NCBI RefSeq assembly: GCF_002910905.1
Contig: NZ_NEUE01000239.1
Span: 1-37,139, forward strand
From: Streptomyces sp. SM11
GTDB lineage: Bacteria > Actinomycetota > Actinomycetes > Streptomycetales > Streptomycetaceae
Length of the DNA: 37,139 bases
Direction of reading: 5' to 3'
Every line of letters starts with the position of its first letter. Position 1 is the stretch's first letter. The notes beneath the pieces were generated by a model. The model had not been told where the DNA came from, did not search any database, and saw only the letters and a list, made by a program, of their open reading frames with translations. A program made the position numbers and the translations under genes. Of the stretch, positions 1-7,715 are shown one piece after another.

Positions 1-1133
1 GTCCTGGCGGTGCCGGCGGGCGCGCCTCTCCCGGGAGCGGAGCCCGTACCGCCCGGCGCGGATGCCGCTGCGGGGGTCGCGGTGCCGGTGGTGTGCGCCG
101 TCGTACGCCGGGCGGCGGTACGGGGCGGGAGCGTGCGGGGCGGTGCGTACGCCGGAATCCTCAGCAGGGCGAACACGGCGGCCACCGTCCCGGCCGACGG
201 CAGGAGGAGGAGCGCCGGATGCAGCAGCTCCGCGTACACCAGCGTCCCGGTGGCCACGGGCACAGCCGCCCACAGGGCCAGGAGGACCGCCGTGCCCGGC
301 ACGGTGACGCGGACCCGGCGCAGGCGGTGTGCGATGTGGTCGTCCGTGTCGCGCAGCAGGGAACGCGCGGCGCGGCGGCGGGAGATCAGGACCAGGGCGG
401 TGTCGGCGAGCGCCACCGTCGCCAGGGCGGGCAGCGCGGCCCACGCGGCACGGCCCGACGGGGCTGCCACCTGGATCAGCGCGCCGGAGGCGGCCAGCGC
501 GAATCCGGTGAACTGCGCCCCGGTCGCGCCGAGCCGAAGGCGGGCGGGGTGCCAGTTGTGGAGCAGGAAGCCGGCGAGGCCCGCCGCCAGGGCGGCCGGA
601 AGCAGAGCGAGGGCGGGGCTGCCGCCGACGGCGGCGCAGGCCAGCAGCCCGGCGGCGGTGACCACGCCGACAGCGGTCAGCAGCCCGTCGGCGTGGTCGA
701 GCAGGGCGAACGCGTTGGTGACGAGGACGATCCAGAGCACGGCCAGGACGCCCGCCGCCGGTGACAGTCCGGCGAGGCAGACGACGAGGACCGCGGCGGC
801 CGTCTGCACGGCGAGGCGGAGGACTCCCCACAGCGGCTTCAGGTCGTGGACGAGACCGAGAGCGGCCACGGTCCCGGACCCGGCGAGCAGCCCCGCGACG
901 GAGCCCGCCGAGTCGTCCGCCGCACCGAGCCACAGGGCCCCGCCGGCCGCCGCACCGACGCCGAGCACGGCTGCCGGGCCGCCGGTCCCGCGCAGCGCCT
1001 TGGCCCGTGGCGCACGCCCGGCCGGTTCGTCCGGGACGTGGGGGCGGAACGCCGCGCGGCGGGCGCCCTTGGCGAGTGCGACCGTGATGAACAGCGCGGC
1101 CACACCGGAGGCGATGATCCCCAGCACGTTCAC
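1..1133 (-). CDS. MraY/WecA-like glycosyltransferase family 4 membrane protein, C-terminus beyond the left edge
   Basis: The reverse strand is open from a GTG at 1133 to the window edge, so about 377 residues are visible and the stop is missing. The start follows a good ribosome site (GAGGAAAGG, about 4-5 bases before GTG). The translation is a string of hydrophobic helices carrying the three marks of the polyprenyl-phosphate sugar-1-phosphate transferases (MraY, WecA): a first acidic loop GLVHDLKPL, the second loop NAFALLDHADGLLT (WecA-type NAFNLxDGxDGL), and the cytosolic loop DDHIAHRL, which corresponds to the HIHHRL loop. By family, such enzymes transfer a sugar phosphate from a UDP-sugar to a polyprenyl phosphate at the inner face of the membrane. 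Some consensus acidic residues are replaced (HD for DD), so substrate and even activity are open. The visible C-terminal part is Pro/Ala/Thr rich, unlike MraY, and is probably a disordered tail. Confidence 0.75.
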   Translation of the reverse strand, partial: MNVLGIIASGVAALFITVALAKGARRAAFRPHVPDEPAGRAPRAKALRGTGGPAAVLGVGAAAGGALWLGAADDSAGSVAGLLAGSGTVAALGLVHDLKPLWGVLRLAVQTAAAVLVVCLAGLSPAAGVLAVLWIVLVTNAFALLDHADGLLTAVGVVTAAGLLACAAVGGSPALALLPAALAAGLAGFLLHNWHPARLRLGATGAQFTGFALAASGALIQVAAPSGRAAWAALPALATVALADTALVLISRRRAARSLLRDTDDHIAHRLRRVRVTVPGTAVLLALWAAVPVATGTLVYAELLHPALLLLPSAGTVAAVFALLRIPAYAPPRTLPPRTAARRTTAHTTGTATPAAASAPGGTGSAPGRGAPAGTAR

Positions 1134-1237
1134 CTGCCCTGCCTTTCCTCGTTCATGACCTGCGGCGCGGGACGCGGGGCGGCCGGTGGAACGACGGCCT
1201 CCCGGTTCCCGGCCGGCTGTGGGTCGGGGGACACAGG

Positions 1238-1255
1238 ACGCCACCCGGGTGGCGT
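1238..1255. promoter_or_regulatory. 18-bp perfect palindrome upstream of the glycosyltransferase
   Basis: ACGCCACCCGGGTGGCGT is an uninterrupted dyad about 105 bases before the GTG of the leftmost gene, followed on the plus strand by TTTCTCC. With no loop bases it looks more like a protein-binding site than a terminator, but either is possible. The rest of 1134-1421 has no gene that I can support; an A/T-richer stretch at about 1285-1325 is a plausible promoter zone. Confidence 0.4.
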
Positions 1256-1421
1256 TTCTCCCCAACCTACGGGCCAATACCCCCATTCACCCTAAATAAC
1301 ACGAAAAGGGAAGAGTGTTGTTCTTCCGCCCGAACGCGGGGCGACACGCCTCGGCCGAACGAAAGCCGTCAGAACGGGCCGGGATCGGCGGAGTTGGCAG
1401 CAGGAGTGGGCAAAGGCGGCA

Positions 1422-1784
1422 TCAGCCCGCGCGGTGACGGCGGGCGTTGCGCTCGGCTGCGGCGTGCCACCAGCGGGGCGGAGCGGGGCCGGTCACCACG
1501 GCGGTGGGCTGATCCGGGTGCAGGCCCAGAGCGCGCAGCGCGTCCGCGTCGACCCGGACGACGTACCGGCCGTGCCAGTGCCCGTCCGCGCCGATGCCGC
1601 AGACGAGATCGCAGTGGATCCGGTGCCCGGCGAAGGGCATCCAGTCGATGCCGCGGTCACGCAGTCAAGCGCGGAGGGCGGCCCGGGGCCCCGGGGAGCC
1701 CTGCAGGTTCTCGCACGACACGACGGTCACCCACTCGGCGCCCGAACCGGCGCCCGTCATCTCCGCGTGCTTCTCCGCGTGCAT
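1422..1784 (-). pseudogene. small hypothetical protein gene interrupted by an in-frame TGA
   Basis: From the ATG at 1784 the reverse strand reads 39 codons, then TGA at 1667-1665, and continues in the same frame for another 80 codons to a TGA at 1422. Both halves read like one globular protein: the first includes EWVTVVSCENLQGSPG and ends AALRA, the second starts LRDRGIDWMPFAGHRIHCDL and continues through CGIGADGHWHGRYVVRVDAD. A single change CGA (Arg) to TGA would explain the break. The start is 17 bases after the stop of the amidohydrolase, so it was probably the last gene of that transcript. An alternative start is the ATG at 1760. The downstream half could also be made separately from the ATG at 1640. 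I do not recognise the family. Confidence 0.55.
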
Positions 1785-1800
1785 GGCGTCGAGCGTAACG

Positions 1801-3378
1801 TCACCCCACGGCGCGTGCGTCCCTACCGTCCACGAAGGTGCTGACGATCTCGATGCCCCCGATCCTGGAGGGGCCCACGTGGTGCGGGTCGTCGCCCAGC
1901 ACCACCAGGTCGGCGCGCATCCCCGGCGCGAGGGCACCCGCCGCGCCCTCCCAGCCGCAGGCGTGAGCGCCGGCGACCGTGTAGGCGCGCAGCGCCTCGT
2001 CGACGGTGACGGCCTCATCCGGGCCGATGAGGCGGCCCGACACGGAAGCGCGTTCGACCATGAACTGGATCGCCCGCAGCGGCGAACCGTCCGTGACGGG
2101 GCGGTCCGAACTGCCGACGAGGGCGACCCCGTGGTCCAGGAACCCCCTGCCCCGGTACATCCAGCCGGCCCGCTCCTCCCCCATCACCGTCGCGTAGTCG
2201 TCGCCGAAGGAGCGCAGGAAGGTGGGCTGGACCACCGCGCTCACGCCGAGCTCGGCGAAGCGGGGCAGCTGGTCGGGGCGGATCAGCCCGGCGTGCTCGA
2301 TGCGGTGGCGCGCGTCCGGGCGGGGCCGTAGCTTCTGCGCCCTCTCCAGGGCGTCCAGGGCGAGGTCCGCGGCCCGGTCTCCGATGGCGTGGACGGCGAG
2401 CTGCCAGCCCGCGAGGTGACCGTCGACGATGAGGGCGGTGAGGCGGTCGGGGTCGTCCTGGAAGCGGCCGACGTTGCCGGTAGTGCCCTCGTACGGTGAG
2501 GTGAGCGCCGCCGTACGCGCCATCATCCCGCCGTCGGTGTAGATCTTGAGCGCGCCCAGGGACAGCCAGTCGTCGCCGAACCCGGTGCGCAGGCCGAGGT
2601 CCAGCGCCCGGGTGAACCCGTCGTCGGCGTGCGCCGCGCGGGGGCGCAGGGTGTCGCCGGACGCCATGAGCTGGACCCGCAGGGGCAGCCGGCCACGGTC
2701 CCGGAGCAGTTGGTAGGCGCCCAGCTCGACGGGGCTGTGGCCGAGGAGTCCACCGCCGACGCCCGCCTCGGCACAGGCCGTGATCCCCTCGTCGAGGCAG
2801 GCGCGGGCGGCGAGCTCGATCGCGTCGGCCAGCTCCTCCTGGGAGTAGGGCAGCCGCAGCCGGCGGGCGGTGGCCATGGCGCTCTCGGCGAGGAAGCCGT
2901 CCTCGTGCGGCGTCCCGTCCGGCAGCAGCTCCAGTACGGCGGTGTTGACGACGCAGGCATGCCCGGAGTCGTGCATCAGGAAGACCTTGCGGCCGCGGCT
3001 GACACGGTCCAGTTCGGCGGCGGTCAGATGGCGGCCCAGGGCCCGCTGGTCATACCCGGCGACGTCCACCCAGGCACCGGAAGGAGCCGGCCGCCGGGCC
3101 GCCGCGTCCACGGCGGCAAGGACGTCCTCGACCCGCTCGCACGGGGCGACACTCGGTGTACCGGCCTTCAACCCGGCCCAGGCCAGGTGGACATGACTGT
3201 CGATGAAGCCGGGCAGTACGGTGGCGCCACCCAGGTCGACGACCTCGCGGGCGGGCAGGGAGGTCACAGCCTCGTCCACCCCGACGACCCGCCCCCGCCA
3301 GATGCCCAGGTCGTGGGCGACGGGGTGGTGGGGGTCCATCGTGAGGATGCGCGCGTTCGTCAGCCGCGTACAGAGCAT
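1801..3378 (-). CDS. metal-dependent amidohydrolase, YtcJ-like (amidohydrolase family 3)
   Basis: 525 residues, the usual length for the YtcJ/AepA group of the amidohydrolase superfamily. The N-terminal small beta domain runs into PGFIDSHVHLAW, the HxH metal motif at the start of the TIM barrel. Further on, LAVHAIGDRAADLALDALE and RHRIEHAGLI supply the other conserved histidines, and the C-terminal GMRADLVVLGDDP returns to the composite beta domain. Members hydrolyse amide or C-N bonds in diverse small molecules; the substrate cannot be read from sequence. It is cytosolic, with no signal peptide. The gene faces away from the iron-box operon, with 333 bases between the two starts, and the broken small gene follows 17 bases after it. 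No strong ribosome site precedes the ATG chosen. Confidence 0.85.
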   Translation of the reverse strand: MLCTRLTNARILTMDPHHPVAHDLGIWRGRVVGVDEAVTSLPAREVVDLGGATVLPGFIDSHVHLAWAGLKAGTPSVAPCERVEDVLAAVDAAARRPAPSGAWVDVAGYDQRALGRHLTAAELDRVSRGRKVFLMHDSGHACVVNTAVLELLPDGTPHEDGFLAESAMATARRLRLPYSQEELADAIELAARACLDEGITACAEAGVGGGLLGHSPVELGAYQLLRDRGRLPLRVQLMASGDTLRPRAAHADDGFTRALDLGLRTGFGDDWLSLGALKIYTDGGMMARTAALTSPYEGTTGNVGRFQDDPDRLTALIVDGHLAGWQLAVHAIGDRAADLALDALERAQKLRPRPDARHRIEHAGLIRPDQLPRFAELGVSAVVQPTFLRSFGDDYATVMGEERAGWMYRGRGFLDHGVALVGSSDRPVTDGSPLRAIQFMVERASVSGRLIGPDEAVTVDEALRAYTVAGAHACGWEGAAGALAPGMRADLVVLGDDPHHVGPSRIGGIEIVSTFVDGRDARAVG

Positions 3379-3652
3379 GGGCAGTCCGTCCGTCGGAGGT
3401 TCGGAGGTCAGGAGGGCCCGGCCGGCACGGGATTCCCTCGGACACGTACAGGTGCGGGGGCTTCGACGCCAGGGCTCCCGCCGGGCCGTCCGCCGGAATG
3501 TACTGCCAAGGGCGCGGCCCGCACCATCGGGCCTCTTGAGCGGTCCCTGGACACGGGCGCGCCCTCCAAAGCCCGCCGCACCGCCGGGTTTCCACGGGCA
3601 CCCGCTCCGGCCGGTCGCTCAACTCGGGCGGCAATCAAGCCCCGTTGTGCTA

Positions 3653-3671
3653 TTAGGTAAGGCTTGCTTTA
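3653..3671 (+). promoter_or_regulatory. iron box (DmdR1/IdeR-type operator)
   Basis: TTAGGTAAGGCTTGCTTTA matches 14 of 19 positions of the actinobacterial iron-box consensus TTAGGTTAGGCTAACCTAA, counted by eye. It lies 41 bases before the ATG of the formyltransferase, where a DtxR-family repressor (DmdR1 in Streptomyces) would block transcription when iron is sufficient. This is an A/T-rich island in otherwise GC-rich DNA. The remainder of 3379-3711 shows no gene. Confidence 0.75.
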
Positions 3672-3711
3672 CTGGTGCGCCGGTTGATCGCTCTTCCAAG
3701 GAGGCACCTCC

Positions 3712-4656
3712 ATGCGGGTCGTCATGTTCGGTTACCAGACCTGGGGGCACCGCACCCTGCAAGCTCTCCTGGACTCCGAGCACGACGTGGTGACGGTGGT
3801 GACGCACCCGAGGAGCGAACACGCCTACGAGAAGATCTGGAGCGATTCGGTCGCCGACCTCGCGGAGAAGCACGGGGTTCCCGTGATCATCCGCAACCGG
3901 CCGGACGACGAGCTCTTCGAGCTTCTCCGGGAGGTCGCACCGGACATCATCGTGGCGAACAACTGGCGTACCTGGATTCCGCCGCGGATCTACGACCTGC
4001 CGCGGCACGGCACGCTCAACATCCACGACTCGCTGCTTCCCGCCTACGCGGGTTTCTCGCCGCTGATCTGGGCGCTCATCAACGGCGAGCCGGAAGTGGG
4101 CGTCACGGCCCACATGATGGACGAGGAGCTGGACGCCGGCGACATCGTCGTCCAGCGGGCGGTGACCGTGGGAGCGACGGACACCGCCACCGACCTGTTC
4201 CACCGGACGGTCGACCTGATCGCGCCGGTCACGGTCGAGGCCCTCGGGCTGATCGCCTCCGGGCAGACCGGGTTCACCCGACAGGACCGGTCGAAGGCCA
4301 GCTTCTTCCACAAGCGCGCCGAAGAGGACATCCGCATCGACTGGAACTGGCCGGCCGAGGACCTGGAGCGCCTGGTCCGCGCCCAGTCCGCCCCGTACCC
4401 GGCCGCCTTCACGTTCCACCGGGGGCAGCGGATCGAGGTCGTCTCCGCCGTCGTGTCCCAGGGCCGCTACGGCGGCACCCCGGGCCGCGTCTTCAACCGC
4501 GAGGGCGACGGCGTCGTGATCGTCGCCGGAGCCGACGCCCGCACGGGCCGCAACCACGGTCTCGCGATCACGCGCGTACGGACCGCGGACGGCCACGAAC
4601 TGCCCGCGACCGAGTACTTCACCTCGATGGGCGGCTATCTCACCGGCCGCCCCTGA
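3712..4656 (+). CDS. CchA-like hydroxyornithine formyltransferase
   Basis: 314 residues of the methionyl-tRNA formyltransferase fold. The 10-formyl-tetrahydrofolate transferase active site is visible as LNIHDSLLP with Asn103 and His105, and the Asp of DAGDI is Asp144. The C-terminal OB-like domain is present (RYGGTPGRVF, GDGVVIVAGAD). It resembles, from memory, the coelichelin formyltransferase CchA of S. coelicolor along its whole length, including the end TEYFTSMGGYL. That enzyme is thought to make N5-formyl-N5-hydroxyornithine for a hydroxamate siderophore. The iron box immediately upstream supports a siderophore role and iron-repressed expression. The dihydrolase-like gene follows after 17 bases, so they form one operon. 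What is odd is that no NRPS, ornithine hydroxylase or siderophore transporter is in the window. The start is preceded by AAGGAGG, 8-9 bases away. Confidence 0.85.
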   Translation: MRVVMFGYQTWGHRTLQALLDSEHDVVTVVTHPRSEHAYEKIWSDSVADLAEKHGVPVIIRNRPDDELFELLREVAPDIIVANNWRTWIPPRIYDLPRHGTLNIHDSLLPAYAGFSPLIWALINGEPEVGVTAHMMDEELDAGDIVVQRAVTVGATDTATDLFHRTVDLIAPVTVEALGLIASGQTGFTRQDRSKASFFHKRAEEDIRIDWNWPAEDLERLVRAQSAPYPAAFTFHRGQRIEVVSAVVSQGRYGGTPGRVFNREGDGVVIVAGADARTGRNHGLAITRVRTADGHELPATEYFTSMGGYLTGRP

Positions 4657-4673
4657 CGATCGGGACCCCACCC

Positions 4674-5486
4674 ATGCGTACCGCACGTGCCCGGCACTAC
4701 CTCATGTGCCGGCCCACCTACTTCGACGTGGTCTACTCCATCAACCCGTGGATGGACCCGACGAAGCCTGTCGACACTCCGCTGGCCATCGCCCAGTGGG
4801 AGCGACTGCGCGAGGTCTACCTGAACCTCGGGCACACCGTCGACACGATCGACCCCGTCCCCGGCCTCCCCGACATGGTCTTCGCGGCCAATGGCGCGAC
4901 CGTCGTCGACGGACGCGCCCTCGTGGCCAGGTTCCGCGACACCGAGCGCATCGCGGAGGGCCCCGCCTACCACGACTGGCTGCGGGACAACGGATTCCCC
5001 GACCTGCGCACGGCCGCGTTCGTCAACGAAGGGGAGGGCGACTATCTCCTGGCCGGTGACTGGCTGCTGGCCGGCACCGGGTTCCGCAGCGACCCGCGCT
5101 CCCACGACGAGGCACAGGAGTACTTCGGACGCCCGGTGATCGGACTGACCCTCGTCGACCCCGACTACTACCACCTGGATACCGCCCTGACCGTGCTCGA
5201 CGAGAGGACGGTCGCCTACTACCCGGGGGCCTTCTCCTCCGGCAGCCTGGCCGTCCTGAGGCTGCTGTTCCCGGACGCCCTCCTCGCCTCCCCCGGCGAC
5301 GCCGAGGTGTTCGGGCTGAACGCGACGTCGGACGGGCACAACGTGGTCCTGCCGCAGAACGCGACGGAGCTGGCCGGGCAGTTGCGCGAGCGCGGCTTCA
5401 ACCCGGTCGGTGTGGACCTGTCGGAACTCCTCAAGGCGGGCGGCAGCGTGAAGTGCTGCACCCTGGAGCTGCGCGGGGACGCCTGA
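4674..5486 (+). CDS. arginine dihydrolase/dimethylarginine hydrolase-like guanidino-modifying enzyme
   Basis: 270 residues of the GME (amidinotransferase/DDAH/arginine deiminase) fold. The ATG at 4674 was chosen because it follows the formyltransferase stop by 17 bases and matches the family N-terminus. Visible active-site elements: YSINPWM (Asn24), DMVFAANG (Asn73), GEGD (119-123), YYHLDTAL (His167, Asp169) and the nucleophile region KAGGSVKCCTLEL (Cys261 or Cys262). Streptomyces proteins of this type are usually annotated as dimethylargininase. The two asparagines sit in the same motifs (YVINPWM, VFTANAG) that, as I recall, are essential in the cyanobacterial arginine dihydrolase ArgZ/AgrE, which converts arginine to ornithine, CO2 and ammonia. 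Next to an iron-regulated hydroxyornithine formyltransferase, ornithine supply is the attractive role, but citrulline formation by a DDAH reaction cannot be excluded. Confidence 0.8.
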   Translation: MRTARARHYLMCRPTYFDVVYSINPWMDPTKPVDTPLAIAQWERLREVYLNLGHTVDTIDPVPGLPDMVFAANGATVVDGRALVARFRDTERIAEGPAYHDWLRDNGFPDLRTAAFVNEGEGDYLLAGDWLLAGTGFRSDPRSHDEAQEYFGRPVIGLTLVDPDYYHLDTALTVLDERTVAYYPGAFSSGSLAVLRLLFPDALLASPGDAEVFGLNATSDGHNVVLPQNATELAGQLRERGFNPVGVDLSELLKAGGSVKCCTLELRGDA

Positions 5487-5492
5487 ACGCAC

Positions 5493-5523
5493 GGCCTCCC
5501 CGCGGAAATTCCGTGGGGAGGCC
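5493..5523 (+). terminator. strong hairpin after the iron-regulated operon
   Basis: A 13-bp stem (GGCCTCCCCGCGG with CCGTGGGGAGGCC, one G-T pair) closes on a 5-base AAATT loop seven bases after the stop of the dihydrolase-like gene. There is no U tract, which is common for Streptomyces terminators. It insulates the iron-regulated pair from the next gene. Confidence 0.75.
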
Positions 5524-5548
5524 GCGGGGGCGCCGATACCGTGGGCGC

Positions 5549-5953
5549 ATGACCACCGCGACGCGCACCTTCCCTCCCCGGCCCCTGCACGCCGTCAAGG
5601 CCGTGTACGCCCGTCAGACAAGCTGTCCGTCCTCCTTCGCCCTCGCGGTGGCGGACTTCGAGCCCTGGGCGGAGGGCGTGGAGTTCGAGACGGCGGACAC
5701 GAGCACGGTGCCGGGCTGGTCGGCGGCCGAGGTGGCCGAACTGCACGAGGCGTTCGGCTCCGGCGTACGCGAGGAGCTCGCGGCCCTGGATCCCGGCATC
5801 ACGGTGGCCGTCGCGGTCGTCCTGCGGTCCGTCAAGGTCCACGAAGTGGACTCCCATCCCCTCGCGTTCCACCGTGCGGGGCGGATCGCCGTCCAGAACG
5901 CGCTGGCGGAGGTGTACGGCCCGCCGCCTGACTCCTGGCCGAAGCCGCACTGA
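5549..5953 (+). CDS. stand-alone elongation factor G domain IV-like protein
   Basis: 134 residues. The sequence reads like domain IV of EF-G and ribosomal protection proteins, which has an S5-like fold: SFALAVADFEPWAEGVEFET at the beginning, then a helix (ELHEAFGSGVREELA), then AVVLRSVKVHEVDSHPLAFH and AGRIAVQNAL. The string VHEVDSxPLAFHRAG corresponds to the conserved hVDSSxxAFxxAxxxA segment of domain IV. There is no GTPase domain, so it cannot be a translocase by itself; in EF-G this domain mimics the tRNA anticodon arm and enters the ribosomal A site. The function of a free copy is unknown to me. It starts 26 bases after the terminator hairpin, so it probably has its own promoter. Start GTG/ATG alternatives were not seen nearby. 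Family assignment is by motif reading only. Confidence 0.6.
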   Translation: MTTATRTFPPRPLHAVKAVYARQTSCPSSFALAVADFEPWAEGVEFETADTSTVPGWSAAEVAELHEAFGSGVREELAALDPGITVAVAVVLRSVKVHEVDSHPLAFHRAGRIAVQNALAEVYGPPPDSWPKPH

Positions 5954-6166
5954 AGCCGGGCCACCGACCACCGCCCGCCATTGCCTCCCCGGCCGCGGCC
6001 ATCGGTGCGGCCCTCGCCCTCGTGGGCGGGCGGATGCCGGTCGCCCTCGTCCAGGACGTCCTGGCGGCGCTGCGCGAGGACGTGTTCACGGCCGCGATCC
6101 GGCTGCCCGTCGAACTGCCTCCCGAGACCCGGGCCGGCCGCGCGGCGCGGCAGGCCCGGCGTGCCG
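5954..6166 (+). other. gene-like remnant between convergent genes
   Basis: In the frame passing through 6022 this stretch reads as a plausible protein segment (AAAIGAALALVGGRMPVALV, then a charged helix and PVELPPETRAGRAARQARRA) without a convincing start or ribosome site, and the frame runs into the end of the opposite-strand secreted-protein gene. It may be the tail of a lost gene or chance coding-like GC sequence. No terminator hairpin is obvious between the converging genes. Confidence 0.25.
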
Positions 6167-6688
6167 CTACCAGCCGGCCTTCACCCCGTTGTAGGCGGTA
6201 CGGCAATTGGCGTTGTTAGCCTTCGCGGCCAGCTTCTCCATGGAGTTCGTCCAGACCTTCTTGGCGAGCTTCTCCAGCTCCCGCGTCTCGGCGGGGACGT
6301 TCGGGGCGTACTTCTTGATCGTCGCCAAGGAGGACCTGGCGAACTTGTTGCACACGGGTCCGGCGGCGTTGCGGTAGCGGGTGTCCAGGTCCGTGGCGAC
6401 GTCCTGTCCGTTGTTGGTCGCCCAGGTGTTCCAGGCCGCGCACGCCACCTCGGTGAAGGCCTCCTGCTCGGCCTCGCTCAGTCCCAGGACCTCGCCCAGC
6501 ATGGCGTTCTTGGCCTTGTCCGGGACCGTGAAGTCCGTGACGGGGAACTTGTCGAGGGTTTCGAGCAGCGCCTCCTGGCAGGCGGGAGGCAGCGGGGCCG
6601 CCTGCGCGGGGGACGGGGCGGCCAGAACGGAGGCGGAGAGAAGAGCCGTGGTGAGGACGGTGCGCTGGACGGCACGCGAAAGAGTCAT
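6167..6688 (-). CDS. small secreted protein with four cysteines, function unknown
   Basis: 173 residues beginning with a classical Sec signal peptide: a basic start (SRAVQR), a hydrophobic core (TVLTTALLSASVLA) and a cleavage site of the AQA-A type at about residue 30. The mature part of about 143 residues is mostly helical and Lys/Glu/Ala rich, with four cysteines (PACQEA, VACAAW, PVCNKF, NCRTAY) that could form two disulfides after export. I do not recognise a named family. It stands alone: the neighbour upstream on the same strand (ABC permease) ends at 6834, and a tandem 28-bp repeat lies in between, within the presumptive promoter region. The coding sequence reaches the segment downstream of the EF-G-like gene from the opposite direction. 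Confidence 0.8.
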   Translation of the reverse strand: MTLSRAVQRTVLTTALLSASVLAAPSPAQAAPLPPACQEALLETLDKFPVTDFTVPDKAKNAMLGEVLGLSEAEQEAFTEVACAAWNTWATNNGQDVATDLDTRYRNAAGPVCNKFARSSLATIKKYAPNVPAETRELEKLAKKVWTNSMEKLAAKANNANCRTAYNGVKAGW

Positions 6689-6765
6689 GAAGGTAGTACT
6701 CCTTGCACGGGAAGACGTGTCGGTCCGAGCACCGCGTCGGTGCCCGGCGGCTGGAGAACGATCAC

Positions 6766-6821
6766 CGTCCGCCCCAGGTCACGGCTCCTGTCGCGTCCGC
6801 CCCAGGTCACGGCTCCTGTCG
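6766..6821. repeat. two perfect tandem copies of a 28-bp unit
   Basis: The unit starts CGTCCGCCCCAGGTCACGGC and is repeated exactly and without spacer (6766-6793, 6794-6821). It lies between the end of the ABC permease gene and the start of the secreted-protein gene, about 80-130 bases before the latter. It could be an operator duplicated in tandem, or a replication-slippage product. Confidence 0.85.
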
Positions 6822-6833
6822 GCGGGGAGGTGG

Positions 6834-7715
6834 TCAGTTGGGCCGTACGCGTCGCTCCGCCGGCGGAGCGTGCCGCGCGGGGAGCGGTTGCCCGCCGGTG
6901 TCCTCGGCGCTCGCGGATCCGGAGGGAACCGGCACGGTCCGCGGCTTCCGTTCCGGTGCCAGCGCGTTGCGGGTACGCCGGCGAAAGACCAGGAATCCCG
7001 CCGCCGCGGCTCCGATGAGCCAGAGCAGCTGGGTCACGAGACCCTGGACCGCCGACACGTCGGAGAAGGCCGCGGACATGCTTGCCTGCACAGCTCCGTA
7101 CGTCGGAAGGAAGCGCACGACCGCGCTGTCCGACCCGGAACTGGACAGAGGGTTCTGGAGGGCTACGTCGAGGACACTGATCATCAGGATGGCGAACATG
7201 CCTTCCACCTCCCGGCGGAGTACCGATCCGAAGACCACGCCGAGCGCGCCGTAGGTCAGTGCGGCACAGAACAGCGCGGCCGCGAGCAGGAGGGGCTGCT
7301 CGGGCGGCCAGGCGAGTTCGACCACGACCGTGGCGTACGCGGCGATGGCGCCGCACACCAGCGTGAGTGCGCAGAGCTTCGCCAGGACGAGGTGATACCG
7401 CGGGTATCCGGCCATGGCCAGACGGCGGTCGAAGGCGCCTCCCGTGAAAGTGGCCGCGAACATCATGAACCCGGCGATCAGGGTGACGGCGTTCAGCGCT
7501 CCGGTGATCTGGGTGAGGTGGTTGCCGGGCGGGGACAGGACCTCGCCCGTGGCCCGGAGCCGGAAGGGCGCCGGCTGGTCGGGAATGGTCACATAGGCCA
7601 GGGCGATCCACACGGGGATGTACACGACCACGAGCAGCATCGCGAACCGGTTGCGGGCATGTCCGATCAGCGCGTACCGGGACGCGGTGGCCAGCAGTGA
7701 CCAGTGCCGCCTCAT
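6834..7715 (-). CDS. ABC-2 type transporter permease
   Basis: 293 residues with about six hydrophobic segments: near residues 20-40 (FAMLLVVVYIPVWIALAYV), then the regions around AVTLIAGFMMFAATFTGGAF, AKLCALTLVCGAIAAYATVV, LLLAAALFCAALTYGALGVV, MFAILMISVLDVAL and QLLWLIGAAAAGFLVF. The polar C-terminal tail begins with FRRRTRN. The topology and the helix order fit ABC-2 membrane subunits. The ATG at 7715 was selected because it overlaps the stop of the ATPase gene (ATGA), a classic translational coupling; an upstream start would extend into the ATPase coding region. With the ATPase it forms a single-substrate exporter of unknown cargo. Such pairs often export antibiotics or peptides, but nothing here identifies the substrate. 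Confidence 0.85.
   Translation of the reverse strand: MRRHWSLLATASRYALIGHARNRFAMLLVVVYIPVWIALAYVTIPDQPAPFRLRATGEVLSPPGNHLTQITGALNAVTLIAGFMMFAATFTGGAFDRRLAMAGYPRYHLVLAKLCALTLVCGAIAAYATVVVELAWPPEQPLLLAAALFCAALTYGALGVVFGSVLRREVEGMFAILMISVLDVALQNPLSSSGSDSAVVRFLPTYGAVQASMSAAFSDVSAVQGLVTQLLWLIGAAAAGFLVFRRRTRNALAPERKPRTVPVPSGSASAEDTGGQPLPARHAPPAERRVRPN

Noticed and set aside
10..1158. 382-codon plus-strand frame at the left edge
   Set aside because: The translation is Ala/Arg/Thr/Pro rich; the minus strand carries MraY/WecA motifs and membrane helices and is open to the edge.
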